Shown: piece after piece, positions 44,195 through 53,969 of the stretch | Layout of the letters: every line of letters starts with the position of its first letter | Position numbering within the stretch: the first letter of the stretch is position 1 | Assembly: GCA_014323545.1 (NCBI GenBank) | Contig: CP058647.1 | Coordinates: forward strand, 3,140,001-3,204,000 | From: Hyphobacterium sp. CCMP332 | GTDB taxonomy: Bacteria; Bacteroidota; Bacteroidia; Cytophagales; CCMP332 | Length of the DNA: 64,000 nt | Direction of reading: 5' to 3' | Program-made: the position numbers and the translations under genes | Notes under the pieces: model-generated | What the model was told of the DNA's origin: nothing | The model's database searches: none | The model's input: only the letters and a program-made list of their open reading frames with translations

Positions 44195-45109
44195 ATGAAT
44201 AATCCTGCTGGTTCCAAGAAGAATATTTATTTACTTACAGAAGAACGATACCTTAAACCTAAGGTGATAAATAACTACACAAATAATATTATACAGGAAG
44301 ATGAAATACTGATTAAGGCCCTTCAATATCATGGGATTAGTGCTGAAAGACGCATTTGGTCTGAAACTAAAACTGACTGGCAAAAAGCAAATTATTTAAT
44401 GTTCAGAACCACCTGGGATTATTTCGAACGCTTTAATGAATTTCAAAATTGGTTAAACCAGATAGAAAATACTGTTCCGACTATAAACAGTATTAAAACA
44501 GTTAAATGGAACCTTGATAAAAAGTATCTTCTTGAACTGTCAAAAAAGGGAGTGAGAATTTCGGAAAGTGAACTTTTAAATGTTGGGGCGAAAGTAAATT
44601 TGAGGACTTTACTAAAAGAAAAAAAATGGGAAAAGGCAATTATCAAGCCATGTGTTTCGGGAGCTGCTCGCGAAACATATGTAGTAAATAATCAAAACAG
44701 TGATCAACTGTCTTCTCATGTTTCAGAGCTTTTAAAAAATGAAGCTTTTCTGTTTCAGAAATTTGAAGAAAGGGTCTTGACAAAAGGAGAGGTTTCTTTA
44801 ATGTATTTTGGAGGGAAGTTTACACATGCAATATTAAAAATGGCCAAAGCAGGAGATTTTCGGGTACAGGATGACTTCGGTGGATCTTTGCATGAGTACA
44901 CAGCAAATAAAAATGAAATCAACTTTGGAGAAAATGTGCTTTCGGTATTAGATGTAATTCCGGATTACGCACGAGTGGACATTTTATGGAATGAAGAAAA
45001 TGACCCTGTATTATCGGAATTGGAATTGATAGAACCAGAATTGTGGTTTAGATTTAATCCCGATTCGGCAATGGTATTTGCAAGGCTATTAAAAAATAAA
45101 TATTTCTGA
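44195..45109 (+). CDS. ATP-grasp domain protein (RimK/glutathione-synthetase-like)
   Basis: 304 residues. The chain follows the ATP-grasp plan: N-terminal domain ~1-105, then SIKTVKWNLDKKYLLELSKKG, a nucleotide-binding strand AIIKPCVSGAARETYVV, the large loop, and metal-site residues near the end (ARVDILW, LSELELIEPELWF). It probably joins an amine and a carboxylate using ATP. Close relatives are annotated as hypothetical ATP-grasp or cycloserine-DcsG-like proteins. One base separates it from the DinB-like gene, so the pair may act together. Confidence 0.82.
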   Translation: MNNPAGSKKNIYLLTEERYLKPKVINNYTNNIIQEDEILIKALQYHGISAERRIWSETKTDWQKANYLMFRTTWDYFERFNEFQNWLNQIENTVPTINSIKTVKWNLDKKYLLELSKKGVRISESELLNVGAKVNLRTLLKEKKWEKAIIKPCVSGAARETYVVNNQNSDQLSSHVSELLKNEAFLFQKFEERVLTKGEVSLMYFGGKFTHAILKMAKAGDFRVQDDFGGSLHEYTANKNEINFGENVLSVLDVIPDYARVDILWNEENDPVLSELELIEPELWFRFNPDSAMVFARLLKNKYF

Positions 45110-45110
45110 A

Positions 45111-45572
45111 ATGATATTTGATTACCGGTTTTACATTATAAAGCAAACGAGAGAGAATTTCGAGAAACTGATTCGTTCCCTGTCAAATGAAGAATTGAAC
45201 AAGATTCCCGAGGGCTTTAGCAATAATATAATCTGGAATTTTGGGCATGCCATCGCGACCCAACAATTGCTGACTTATGGTTTATCATCTTTGCCATTAA
45301 TTGTTGATGAGGAATATCTAAATGAATTTAGAAAAGGAAGCCGTCCGGTTAAAACCTACAATGAAGAGAACGTGAAATCCATTTTGGAAATTTCAAAAAT
45401 CACATTAGAATCAGTAGAAAGGGATTTTAAGGAAGATCGCTTTATGTATTTCAAGAATTATATAACGAGTTATGGAGTAGAACTCAAAAGTGTCGATGAT
45501 GCCTTGAGTTTTCTTCCTGTTCACGAAGGGCTTCATCTGGGTTATGCCATGGCAATCCGAAAATCCCTATAA
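45111..45572 (+). CDS. DinB-family protein
   Basis: 153 residues, typical length, no signal peptide, so cytoplasmic. First-helix features (YRFYIIKQTRENFEKLIRSL), a central histidine (WNFGHAIATQQLL) and the terminal HEGLHLGYAMAIRK supply the metal-binding histidines of the DinB four-helix bundle. Activity unknown; some relatives are thiol transferases. Probably co-translated with the ATP-grasp gene (one base between). This is the second DinB protein in the window; the other (9881) is exported. Confidence 0.85.
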   Translation: MIFDYRFYIIKQTRENFEKLIRSLSNEELNKIPEGFSNNIIWNFGHAIATQQLLTYGLSSLPLIVDEEYLNEFRKGSRPVKTYNEENVKSILEISKITLESVERDFKEDRFMYFKNYITSYGVELKSVDDALSFLPVHEGLHLGYAMAIRKSL

Positions 45573-45591
45573 AAAATCGCCTACTCTTTGT

Positions 45592-45599
45592 TAATTTTG
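45592..45599 (+). promoter_or_regulatory. -7 box four bases before a GTG start
   Basis: TAATTTTG, full TAnnTTTG, then cgag and GTG 45604. It supports GTG as the real start and predicts a leaderless mRNA. Confidence 0.5.
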
Positions 45600-45603
45600 C
45601 GAG

Positions 45604-47811
45604 GTGAGAAAATTGCTATTTAGCCTCTTTTTATTATCCATTTTTGATTCTTATGGGCAGGTCAATCTCAATGATAGTCTCATTATTCATTATCCTTTTA
45701 ATGGAAATGCAATTGATATAAGTGGTAATAATTTGAATGGCACCAATATTGGCGTAGTTCCAACCGTTGATCGATTTGGAAATGCTAATTCCGCAATGCA
45801 ATTCAATGGATCAAATGCATATATTTCGGTAGGCGATATTATTGACATTCCCACTGAAACTGCAATATCAATAACCGGATGGTTTAAGCCGGAGACTGTG
45901 ATTCCTTCAATAAATAGATATGCGGGGGTGAGTTTTGGGAAAAAAACTACCGGAGAATTGGCACTTCGATACACTTCTGAGTCATTAAAAAATTTCAATG
46001 CTGTTCTGGCAGATGGCAGTAATATAAGTTCTTCCGGCAATAATACAGGTGCATCTACCACTTTTAATCAGTACGACCAATGGGTTTATATTTCAGCTAC
46101 TTTTCAAAATGGCCAGGTTAGAATATATGAAAATGGCGAGTTTAAAAATGCCAACAGTGGGAATAACGGAATTGGTGGCTCACTTCAATCGATTCCAATA
46201 AATGCAGTTTTGCGAATTGGTCAGGCTTTTAATACCAATGACGCAATAAGATATTATCATGGTGCTATGGATGATTTGAGAATATACAATCGCAGGTTAA
46301 ATGATTGTGAGATCAAGCTTTTGTACGATCCAAATTATGATCTTAGTTCATTTTCAGAATCATCCCTTTGCTTAAACGAAAGTATATTACTTCAAAAGCC
46401 AGGATATAATTCCTACAAATGGTATTCACAAGATACTTTGTTGTCAACTTCTTCGACCTTTATTTTTAATCATGAAAAACAAAGCCCCATTGTATTAAAA
46501 GGAACAGATAAATATGGCTGCCTTCATTTGGATACATTTAAAATTAATATTGGAGGCCGTGAAAGTGAGTTTTTCTATCTGGGAAAATGTAAAGAAGATT
46601 CATTTCTCTTGATTCAGCCAGATACACTTACCAATGTTAATTGGTATAAAAATGGAACTCTTTTTGCTTCAAACACCGATTCCTTGATTTTAACAGATAC
46701 TGTATCTACCCTAATTGTTTTGGAAGGATTGGATGGTTTAGGTTGTTTAATTCGTGATACATTTGTTATTTCTTCACTTAATCCAAAGAGTGAAATTGAC
46801 GATTATGAAAAATTGATTTGCCACAGTACAAAAGATTCTAGGTTTTATAATATTGTTGGTAATGGATTCAGTCGATTTAATTGGTCAATTACAGGAGGAG
46901 AAATCATAGAAAATGATGGACTTAGTGTAGTAATAAATTGGGAAGATATTGATCAGGCAAGTCTAAAAGTGGTAGAGATAAGTCCCAATGGTTGCATAAG
47001 TGATACACTGGAATTTGAATTTGAAAAAGATATAACATCTATAAGTTTTGATCTTATAACTTTTTCTGAAGATTTTGCCTCACTAGAAATGAAGGGAAGT
47101 TCTGATTTCAATGAAGAGTTAAAAAATATACACTTACTGAATTCTAAATTCGATACTTCATCTTTTTTTGATACAAAATCTTTTGAGTTTTTAACAGACA
47201 CTGCATTAGTTAAAGTAGAGGAGTCATTTCAATTTAATTTACTGGACAAGTGTGAAAATAGTATAAGTTCCGATAGTGTTAAGCCTATTCTCATTTCATT
47301 GGAAATTGATGATGAAAATAATCTAATCGAATTGAGTTGGGAAAATTTATCCATTTGGGAAAATAATGAAATTAGTAATGAGGTTTATGAGCTTAATTCG
47401 AATTTAGATGAAGATTTAATTGCAAGAATTGGATATGACAACAATATATCTGTTTTATTCTCAAAAAAGGATTTCAAAAGATGTTTTTATATTGAATCCA
47501 GAAATACCTCATTTGATTTAATAAGCAGGTCAAATATTAAATGCATTGAATTAGAAGGAGAATTATTCATTCCAAATATCATCACGCCTAATGGAGATGC
47601 TTATAACGATTGCCTGGTAATACCCAATCTGGATTATTTTACTTCTAATAAATTCATCATATACAATCGATATGGAATTGAGGTTTACAGATCTTTAAAT
47701 TATAAGAATGAATGGTGCGCTGAAAATCTTCCTTCTGGTCAATATTTTTACCACCTTATATTAAACAACTACATGCTTAATTACAAAGGGTTTATTGAAG
47801 TTTTAAAGTGA
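45604..47811 (+). CDS. Secreted LamG-domain protein with T9SS type B (gliding-motility-type) sorting domain
   Basis: 735 residues from GTG 45604. Signal peptide ends FDSYGQ. Residues ~30-220 are a LamG/concanavalin-like lectin domain (LIIHYPFNGNAIDISGNNLNG; AISITGWFKPET; LRIYNRRLNDCEI). A Cys-rich middle includes Ig-like segments (SYKWYSQDTLLSTSSTF; NVNWYKNGTLFASNTDS). The last ~85 residues are the type B signal: FIPNIITPNGDAYNDCLVIP, FIIYNRYGIEVYRS, LPSGQYFYHLIL. Such proteins are exported by T9SS and often help surface adhesion or motility. Monocistronic. Confidence 0.9.
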   Translation: MRKLLFSLFLLSIFDSYGQVNLNDSLIIHYPFNGNAIDISGNNLNGTNIGVVPTVDRFGNANSAMQFNGSNAYISVGDIIDIPTETAISITGWFKPETVIPSINRYAGVSFGKKTTGELALRYTSESLKNFNAVLADGSNISSSGNNTGASTTFNQYDQWVYISATFQNGQVRIYENGEFKNANSGNNGIGGSLQSIPINAVLRIGQAFNTNDAIRYYHGAMDDLRIYNRRLNDCEIKLLYDPNYDLSSFSESSLCLNESILLQKPGYNSYKWYSQDTLLSTSSTFIFNHEKQSPIVLKGTDKYGCLHLDTFKINIGGRESEFFYLGKCKEDSFLLIQPDTLTNVNWYKNGTLFASNTDSLILTDTVSTLIVLEGLDGLGCLIRDTFVISSLNPKSEIDDYEKLICHSTKDSRFYNIVGNGFSRFNWSITGGEIIENDGLSVVINWEDIDQASLKVVEISPNGCISDTLEFEFEKDITSISFDLITFSEDFASLEMKGSSDFNEELKNIHLLNSKFDTSSFFDTKSFEFLTDTALVKVEESFQFNLLDKCENSISSDSVKPILISLEIDDENNLIELSWENLSIWENNEISNEVYELNSNLDEDLIARIGYDNNISVLFSKKDFKRCFYIESRNTSFDLISRSNIKCIELEGELFIPNIITPNGDAYNDCLVIPNLDYFTSNKFIIYNRYGIEVYRSLNYKNEWCAENLPSGQYFYHLILNNYMLNYKGFIEVLK

Positions 47812-47893
47812 AAAGATCTGGTTTAAACTGTATGATTCCATTTGTTATTCTCAATATGGAAGAGCTAATTTGTAGCTTCTAAACTATGATGTC

Positions 47894-50800
47894 ATGTTGA
47901 AAAGACCTTTCTTATCGATTTTCCTTGTACTATGTATAATTGGATTCGCATTTGCACAGAAAAAAAAGAGCAGCGAAGAAAAACCCAAATACGATGCTTC
48001 AGTATTCAGCGGTTTAAAACTCAGAAGCATAGGGCCGGCTTTGACTTCGGGTAGAATTTCAGACATTGCTGTTAATCCCAATGATTACTCTGAATATTAT
48101 CTGGCCATTGCTTCAGGCGGTGTTTGGAAAACGAGTAATTCAGGTACTACATTCGATCCAATCTTCGATGCTCAGGGTTCGTATTCAATTGGATGCGTCA
48201 CCATAGCACCGAGTAATTCCAATGTAATATGGGTAGGAAGTGGTGAAAACAATAACCAGCGTTCAGTCGCCTATGGCGATGGTGTATATAAATCCACCGA
48301 TGGGGGGAAATCATGGAAAAATATGGGTTTGAAAAATTCCGAACATATCGGCATGATCACAATTCATCCAGAATATGAAAATATAGTATATGTGGCTGCT
48401 TATGGACCATTGTGGAGTCCTGGAGGTGACAGGGGAATTTATAAAAGTACAGATGGCGGTGAAAATTGGGAGAAAATTCTCGCTGTTTCTGAGCATACCG
48501 GATTTAATGAAATTCACATGGACCCCAGAGATCCACAGCTTTTATATGCAACTGCGCATCAACGAAGACGGCACGTTTGGACTTATATCGACGGTGGCCC
48601 TGAAACGGCGATTTATAAAAGCACAGATGGAGGAGACAATTGGAAAAAACTAGAAAATGGCATCCCAAATAATGACCTGGGTAGAATAGGTATGGACATT
48701 TCACCTGCTAATCCAGACGTTGTTTATGCAATTATCAAAGCCACAGAAAATGGAGGTTTTTATAAAAGCACCGACAGGGGAGAAAGTTGGTCTAAAATGT
48801 CGGACTGGCAAACCAGTGGGAATTACTATCAGGAAATCGTATGTGATCCCAATGATGTTGATTTGGTTTATTCATTGGATACCTGGTTGCATCATACCGA
48901 AGACGGGGGTAAAACTTTTCAAAGAACAGGCGAAAAAAGCAAACATGTTGATAATCATTGTATATGGATTAATCCCAACGATACAGATCATTGGCGTGTC
49001 GGTTGTGACGGCGGTCTTTATGAAACCTGGAATGCAGCCGGTGACTGGCATTATAAACCAAATCTTCCGATTACACAGTTTTACAAAGTGGCTGTAGATA
49101 ACTCAGAACCGTTTTATTATGTCTATGGAGGAACACAGGATAACAATACCCAAGGCGGGCCTTCACGAACGACCAATATTCACGGAATCAGAAATTCAGA
49201 TTGGTTTATAACCAATGGTGGCGACGGTTTTGAACCTCAAATCGACCCTGAAAACCCAAATATCGTATATGGACAGGCCCAATATGGAAGTTTGAACCGT
49301 TTCGACCGTTCCAGTGGTGAAACGACTTATATCAAACCACAACCCGGTAAAGATGAAGATGCCTATCGATGGAACTGGGATGCACCTTTATTAATCAGTC
49401 CACATAACAATAAACGCTTGTATTTTGGTGCCAACGTCTTATTCAGAAGTGATGATAGGGGAGACAACTGGAAAGTCATAAGTCCTGATCTTACACGAGA
49501 ATTGGATCGCAACAAGCTCAAGGTAATGGGAAGAGTATGGGGCGTGGACGCTGTAATGAAGAATAAATCGACTTCAATTTACGGCAACCTTGTGGCTCTG
49601 GATGAATCGCCTTTGAAAGAGGGATTGCTTTACGTTGGTAGTGATGATGGATTGATTCACATCAGTCAGGATGGGGGCAATAATTGGACAAAAGTAGAAA
49701 CTTTTCCGGGAGTACCTGCAAGAACCTATGTCAATATGTTAATTGCCTCATCACACAATGAAAATGTAGTTTATGCGGCTTTCAATAATCACAAAAATGG
49801 AGACTTTAAACCATATCTGTTAAAAAGTTCAGATAAAGGGAAATCCTGGAGATCGATCGCAGGCAATTTGCCTGAAAGGGGTTCGGTTTATGCCATCGCT
49901 GAAGACCATGTCAACAAGGATCTCTTATTTGCCGGTACAGAATTCGGTTTGTTTTTTACCAACGACGGGGGAGCCAACTGGACTCAATTAAAAAGTGGAT
50001 TGCCAACCATAGCCATTCGCGACATAGCAATTCAGAAAAGAGAGAATGATCTTGCATTGGCAAGTTTTGGGAGAAGCTTTTACATTTTGGACGATTATAC
50101 ACCATTGAGAACAGTCAGCAGCGAATTGCTCAACAAAGAGGCTCATATTTTTCCGATTAAAGAAGCACTGCTTTACGAAGAAAGCAATCCAATGGGAGGA
50201 AGAGGAAAATCTTCTCAAGGTGAATCCTTGTTTACCGCCGATAACCCGCCCTTTGGAGCCATATTCACTTATTATTTAAAGGATAAAACGCAAACCATAG
50301 AAGAAAAACGAAAAGAAAAAGAAAAAGAGATCAAGAAAAATAACGGGGATGTTTATTACCCCGATCTTGAGGATTTGCGGAAAGAAGACAGGGAAGAAAA
50401 GCCCTATTTATTATTTGTGATTCGCGATATGGATGGTAATCCGGTTCGAAAACTAGAGCAAAGTCCTTCTAAAGGCATCAACAGGCTGGCATGGAATTTA
50501 AGATATGCTCCTACAGAACCGATAAAGCTCAGCAGTCCCGAACCGGGCCGTTACAGCTATCCCGCTGAAGGACAATATGTATTACCCGGAAAATATACGG
50601 TTGAAATACATCAGAGTATAAACGGTAATATCACAAAAATTCATGATGCAGTCGAGTTTTCTATAAAGCCTTTAAACAATCAAACTTTATTGGCTAAAGA
50701 CCGAAGTGCTGTTCTGGCATTCCAAAACGATGTGGCTGAATTTAGCCGATCTGTTGATGGAAGCAACAAGCTTTTGGATGAAAGTGAAAACCGTCTCAAG

Positions 50801-51178
50801 TACATCAAAAAAGCGATTCAGGTTTACCACAGTACGCCGGTAGAATGGATGCCAGAAGTAAAATCAATTGAAGACAAATTATACGATGTAAACCTTGCTT
50901 TAAATGGTGACAGGACACTTTCAAGCAGAGAGTTTGAAACAAAACCCGGAATCAATGGGAGAGTCGGTTTTGCTTATTATAATACCTGGTACAATACCAC
51001 AGAACCAACGGGCACTGCTAGAGAGCAATTAAAGATTGCAAAAGAGCTTTACCCTCCGGTAAAAGCTAAATTGGATGAAGCTGTTAAGGCAATTAAGGAT
51101 CTCGAAAATAAGATGGATGAAAAGAAAGTGCCTTATACACCGGGAAGAGATGAAAACTGGAAAGAGGAAATGAGGTAA
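47894..51178 (+). CDS. Large secreted VPS10/sortilin-like BNR propeller protein
   Basis: 1094 residues. Signal peptide (LVLCIIGFAFAQ), then a Lys/Glu linker. Nine Asp-box motifs were counted across the first ~720 residues, including YKSTDGGKSW, YKSTDGGENW, YKSTDGGDNW, YKSTDRGESW, HTEDGGKTF, FRSDDRGDNW, ISQDGGNNW, KSSDKGKSW and TNDGGANW. This predicts tandem propellers as in the Bacteroidota/Acidobacteria 'glycosyl hydrolase' or VPS10-like class, usually without proven activity. Residues ~780-1094 are helical and Lys/Glu-rich with a short Ig-like stretch. Followed by a low-complexity repeat and a terminator. Confidence 0.9.
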   Translation: MLKRPFLSIFLVLCIIGFAFAQKKKSSEEKPKYDASVFSGLKLRSIGPALTSGRISDIAVNPNDYSEYYLAIASGGVWKTSNSGTTFDPIFDAQGSYSIGCVTIAPSNSNVIWVGSGENNNQRSVAYGDGVYKSTDGGKSWKNMGLKNSEHIGMITIHPEYENIVYVAAYGPLWSPGGDRGIYKSTDGGENWEKILAVSEHTGFNEIHMDPRDPQLLYATAHQRRRHVWTYIDGGPETAIYKSTDGGDNWKKLENGIPNNDLGRIGMDISPANPDVVYAIIKATENGGFYKSTDRGESWSKMSDWQTSGNYYQEIVCDPNDVDLVYSLDTWLHHTEDGGKTFQRTGEKSKHVDNHCIWINPNDTDHWRVGCDGGLYETWNAAGDWHYKPNLPITQFYKVAVDNSEPFYYVYGGTQDNNTQGGPSRTTNIHGIRNSDWFITNGGDGFEPQIDPENPNIVYGQAQYGSLNRFDRSSGETTYIKPQPGKDEDAYRWNWDAPLLISPHNNKRLYFGANVLFRSDDRGDNWKVISPDLTRELDRNKLKVMGRVWGVDAVMKNKSTSIYGNLVALDESPLKEGLLYVGSDDGLIHISQDGGNNWTKVETFPGVPARTYVNMLIASSHNENVVYAAFNNHKNGDFKPYLLKSSDKGKSWRSIAGNLPERGSVYAIAEDHVNKDLLFAGTEFGLFFTNDGGANWTQLKSGLPTIAIRDIAIQKRENDLALASFGRSFYILDDYTPLRTVSSELLNKEAHIFPIKEALLYEESNPMGGRGKSSQGESLFTADNPPFGAIFTYYLKDKTQTIEEKRKEKEKEIKKNNGDVYYPDLEDLRKEDREEKPYLLFVIRDMDGNPVRKLEQSPSKGINRLAWNLRYAPTEPIKLSSPEPGRYSYPAEGQYVLPGKYTVEIHQSINGNITKIHDAVEFSIKPLNNQTLLAKDRSAVLAFQNDVAEFSRSVDGSNKLLDESENRLKYIKKAIQVYHSTPVEWMPEVKSIEDKLYDVNLALNGDRTLSSREFETKPGINGRVGFAYYNTWYNTTEPTGTAREQLKIAKELYPPVKAKLDEAVKAIKDLENKMDEKKVPYTPGRDENWKEEMR

Positions 51179-51179
51179 C

Positions 51180-51241
51180 AGATGATAGATAAGAGATGTA
51201 AGATGAGAGAAGTCAGATGTCAGATGAGAGTTAAGAGATGA
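51180..51241 (+). repeat. Low-complexity AGATGAGAG-type purine repeat
   Basis: Degenerate tandem of AGATG(T)(A)AGATGAGAG units (GATAAGAGATGTAAGATGAG AGAAGTCAGATGTCAGATGA). Strongly purine-biased on one strand, located right after a stop codon and before the terminator. No coding role. Confidence 0.6.
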
Positions 51242-51251
51242 ATTAAATTGG

Positions 51252-51278
51252 AGCCTGTGCTAATGTGCAGGCTTTTTT
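51252..51278 (+). terminator. Rho-independent terminator after the VPS10-like gene
   Basis: AGCCTGTGC-TAAT-GTGCAGGCT stem (two internal G-T wobbles) followed by six T (51273-51278). The opposing MBL gene stop is at 51287, so the two genes converge at this hairpin. Confidence 0.8.
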
Positions 51279-51286
51279 ATTTGATA

Positions 51287-52417
51287 TTATTCTATTTCTG
51301 TCCACCATTGTCTAAAGGTTTGAGAAGAATCATTAAGTTTTACTATTTCACCAATGATCGGTGTGATCAATTGAAAACCATAGTCCTTATTGTATTCAGA
51401 CACTTTAACTAATGGCTCATCCCATGAATGATTGGCCAACACAAATTTTGAAGAATGCACGGGAAACAGTCTTTTCGAATTTAAATCCTCGGTAGCCATT
51501 AATACCTCATGGGGTAAATTGTGAATGTATTTCCAGGCCGAATCGTATTGACCATTTTCAATTATTGCGACATCAATAGGACCGAATTTTTCACCTATCT
51601 CTTTATAGTGCTTATCATAGCCGCTATCACCCCCGATATAGATTTTTAAAGAAGGTGTTTTTAATACGTAGGACATCCATAGAGATTTATTTCTGCTTAA
51701 TCCTCTGCCGGAAAAATGCCTTGCTGGTGTTGTATAAATGTCAGTACTGTCATTCAGTTTTATATGTTCATTCCAGTCTTTCTCAATAATCTTTCCAAGA
51801 TCAAAACCCCAATGTTCCAAATGCGCCCCAACCCCTAATCCGCATATTACTTTTTGGGCTTTGTCCTTTAAATTTTTGAGCGTTTTGTAATCCACATGAT
51901 CGTAATGGTCGTGGGAGATGATCAAATAATCAATTTGAGGTAAATCATCAACGGTATATATGTCAGTGCCATCAAATGAGCTTGCAGAACCAGGTATGGG
52001 CGAGGCATTGCCACTAAATACCGGATCAACCAAATACTTTATGCCATCTATTTGCATGAAATAGGATGAGTGGCCAAACCAAATAAGAACATTCGATTCT
52101 AAAGGCAGTCGCTTGAGGTCGGTTTTAATTGATGGGATTTTCTGCTTTGGTTTTTTTCGATTAGATCCCTTAAAGAGGAATTCATAAGTCACTGAAGCAT
52201 AATTATGGCCCTCCGCTAAATCGGGTGTTGGGCTTAAATTTTGAAATGAACCATTTTTATAATTCGGGGAATTTTTAATGATGTTCAATCGCTCACCGCT
52301 TGGTAGTTTGCCAAAAGTGTCTTTCTTCATGTAGAAAAACGCAATCACTACAATAAGCAAAATCAAAAAAATCAATGTTAACATAAGCCATTTAAATAGT
52401 TTAAAAATTGATTGCAT
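51287..52417 (-). CDS. Membrane-anchored MBL-fold hydrolase (NAPE-PLD-like)
   Basis: 376 residues. An N-terminal membrane anchor (LMLTLIFLILLIVVIAFFYM) is followed by a metallo-beta-lactamase domain: IWFGHSSYFMQIDGIKYLVDPVF, the metal site HDHYDH, then TPARHFSGRG and YIGGDSGYDKHYKEIG, PVHSSKF. This order is that of UlaG/NAPE-PLD-type phosphodiesterases. An enzyme acting on a lipid or phosphodiester outside the cytoplasm is likely; substrate unknown. It stands 60 bases from the CIA30 gene on the same strand. Confidence 0.86.
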   Translation of the reverse strand: MQSIFKLFKWLMLTLIFLILLIVVIAFFYMKKDTFGKLPSGERLNIIKNSPNYKNGSFQNLSPTPDLAEGHNYASVTYEFLFKGSNRKKPKQKIPSIKTDLKRLPLESNVLIWFGHSSYFMQIDGIKYLVDPVFSGNASPIPGSASSFDGTDIYTVDDLPQIDYLIISHDHYDHVDYKTLKNLKDKAQKVICGLGVGAHLEHWGFDLGKIIEKDWNEHIKLNDSTDIYTTPARHFSGRGLSRNKSLWMSYVLKTPSLKIYIGGDSGYDKHYKEIGEKFGPIDVAIIENGQYDSAWKYIHNLPHEVLMATEDLNSKRLFPVHSSKFVLANHSWDEPLVKVSEYNKDYGFQLITPIIGEIVKLNDSSQTFRQWWTEIE

Positions 52418-52476
52418 TTATTTCAGTAGAATTATTAAATAAATAAGTAATGCTTAAAATTAAGTCTAAACACCTG

Positions 52477-52980
52477 TTATTCTATCCAGATTTTATCAAT
52501 AAGAATTTCAAAATCCTGCTCTTTGGCATTGGCAATTAGTATTGAGATCTCTTCTAAATTGTCAGCTTCATAATTGGGAAGATCCGGTTTTCTACCCCGA
52601 TAAGTAGGTTCCATACTGTTAAGCCGGATTTTTATGGTTTCCCATTTGGAACTAGTTTTAAATTCGCTTTTATAGGAATGTTCTTCATTGCTACTTCGCT
52701 TTAAACGAAACTGGAATTTGCTTCCATCGCCTTTACATAAAATCTTTACGAATTTCTTTCCCTCTATGCTAAGTGGATCAAAGCGATAGCGCACGGAAGC
52801 AAAACCCCCATTGTTTTCAAGTGAAACATGTCCTGAAAACCTGGCATGTCCATCTTCAGTCAATTCTATCTGACTCCTGGATTGCCCACCCATGACCACA
52901 TCGTTGACGATGTTCCATTTACTAAGGTCTGTATTTAAATTAAAATCAATGATCAGAATAAGAATAGTTAAAGCCTGCAT
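52477..52980 (-). CDS. CIA30-family protein
   Basis: 167 residues. The chain follows the CIA30 (NADH:ubiquinone oxidoreductase assembly factor) pattern: WNIVNDVVMGGQSRSQIEL, GHVSLENNGGFASVRYRFD, FQFRLKRSSNEEHSYKSEF, WETIKIRLNSMEPTYRGR, ILIANAKEQDFEILIDKIWIE. The fold is a beta-sandwich related to carbohydrate-binding modules. Bacterial members often act in the envelope, and this one has a short signal-like leader (MQALTILILIID). No complex I gene lies nearby, so the original assembly role is doubtful here. Confidence 0.85.
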   Translation of the reverse strand: MQALTILILIIDFNLNTDLSKWNIVNDVVMGGQSRSQIELTEDGHARFSGHVSLENNGGFASVRYRFDPLSIEGKKFVKILCKGDGSKFQFRLKRSSNEEHSYKSEFKTSSKWETIKIRLNSMEPTYRGRKPDLPNYEADNLEEISILIANAKEQDFEILIDKIWIE

Positions 52981-53021
52981 TAGCGATTAACAGAAATTTA
53001 AATGCTTCGTTTGAAAATTGA

Positions 53022-53969
53022 CTATTGCAAGAGAGATTTGGCCTTTCCATAGATGTCCGTAGAATCCAGATTATATTTTTTCATCAACTCTGCTGGTTTC
53101 CCGGATTCACCAAATGAATCCTGTACGGCAACCATATCCATTTTACAAGGAAATTTTCTGGAAAGGAGAGAAGCTATACTTTCTCCCAGTCCTCCGTTTT
53201 GCTGATGTTCTTCCGCTGTTAGTACAAGATTGGTTTTCTTAGCTGAATTAAGAATAATTTCCTCATCCAATGGTTTGATGGTATGAATATTTATCAATTC
53301 TACTGAAAAGCCCTCGGATTCAAGTTTTTCGGCAGCTTGAATGGAATCCCAAACCAAATGTCCTGTTGCAATAATCGTTAAATCTTTCCCTTCATTGAGT
53401 AGAATACCCTTACCAATTTTAAAATCGGCATTTTCAGGCGTGAAGTTGGCAACTTTTGGTCTTCCAAAACGCAAATAAACTGGCCCATGATGATCTGCAA
53501 TTGCAATAGTAGCCAGTTTTGTTTGGTTATAATCGCATGGATTAATTACGGTCATGTTTGGAAGCATTTTCATCATTCCCAAATCTTCGAGCATTTGATG
53601 GGTGGCCCCGTCTTCACCAAGGGTCAGGCCGGCATGCGAAGCACAGATTTTTACATTTTTATCGGAATAGGCAACGGACTGTCTAATCTGATCATACACT
53701 CTTCCTGTTGAAAAATTAGCGAATGTTCCGGTAAAAGGAATTTTGCCTCCAATGGCCAAACCCGCCGCCATGCCAATCATATTGGCTTCAGAAATACCGG
53801 CCTGAAAAAAACGATCCGGATGATTTGCCTGAAATTCATTCATTTTTAATGAACCGGTAAGGTCCGCGCATAAGGCGACAATGTCTTTATTAGTTTTACC
53901 CAATTCGGTCAACCCCGCTCCGAAGCCGGAACGCGTGTCCTTATCGCCTGTTGAAACATATTTTTTCAT
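53022..53969 (-). CDS. Transketolase C-terminal half (split transketolase, subunit 2)
   Basis: 315 residues from ATG 53969; a TTG three bases upstream is an artefact of frame extension and ATG overlaps the vWA stop (TGATG). The Pyr domain (TRSGFGAGLTELGKTNKDIVALCADLTGS; FQAGISEANMIGMAAGLAIGG; GLTLGEDGATHQMLEDLG) and the C-terminal transketolase domain are present. It pairs with subunit 1 (55333-56196) to transfer two-carbon ketol units using thiamine diphosphate. Split enzymes occur widely; the halves are usually adjacent, whereas a vWA gene separates them here. Confidence 0.93.
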   Translation of the reverse strand: MKKYVSTGDKDTRSGFGAGLTELGKTNKDIVALCADLTGSLKMNEFQANHPDRFFQAGISEANMIGMAAGLAIGGKIPFTGTFANFSTGRVYDQIRQSVAYSDKNVKICASHAGLTLGEDGATHQMLEDLGMMKMLPNMTVINPCDYNQTKLATIAIADHHGPVYLRFGRPKVANFTPENADFKIGKGILLNEGKDLTIIATGHLVWDSIQAAEKLESEGFSVELINIHTIKPLDEEIILNSAKKTNLVLTAEEHQQNGGLGESIASLLSRKFPCKMDMVAVQDSFGESGKPAELMKKYNLDSTDIYGKAKSLLQ

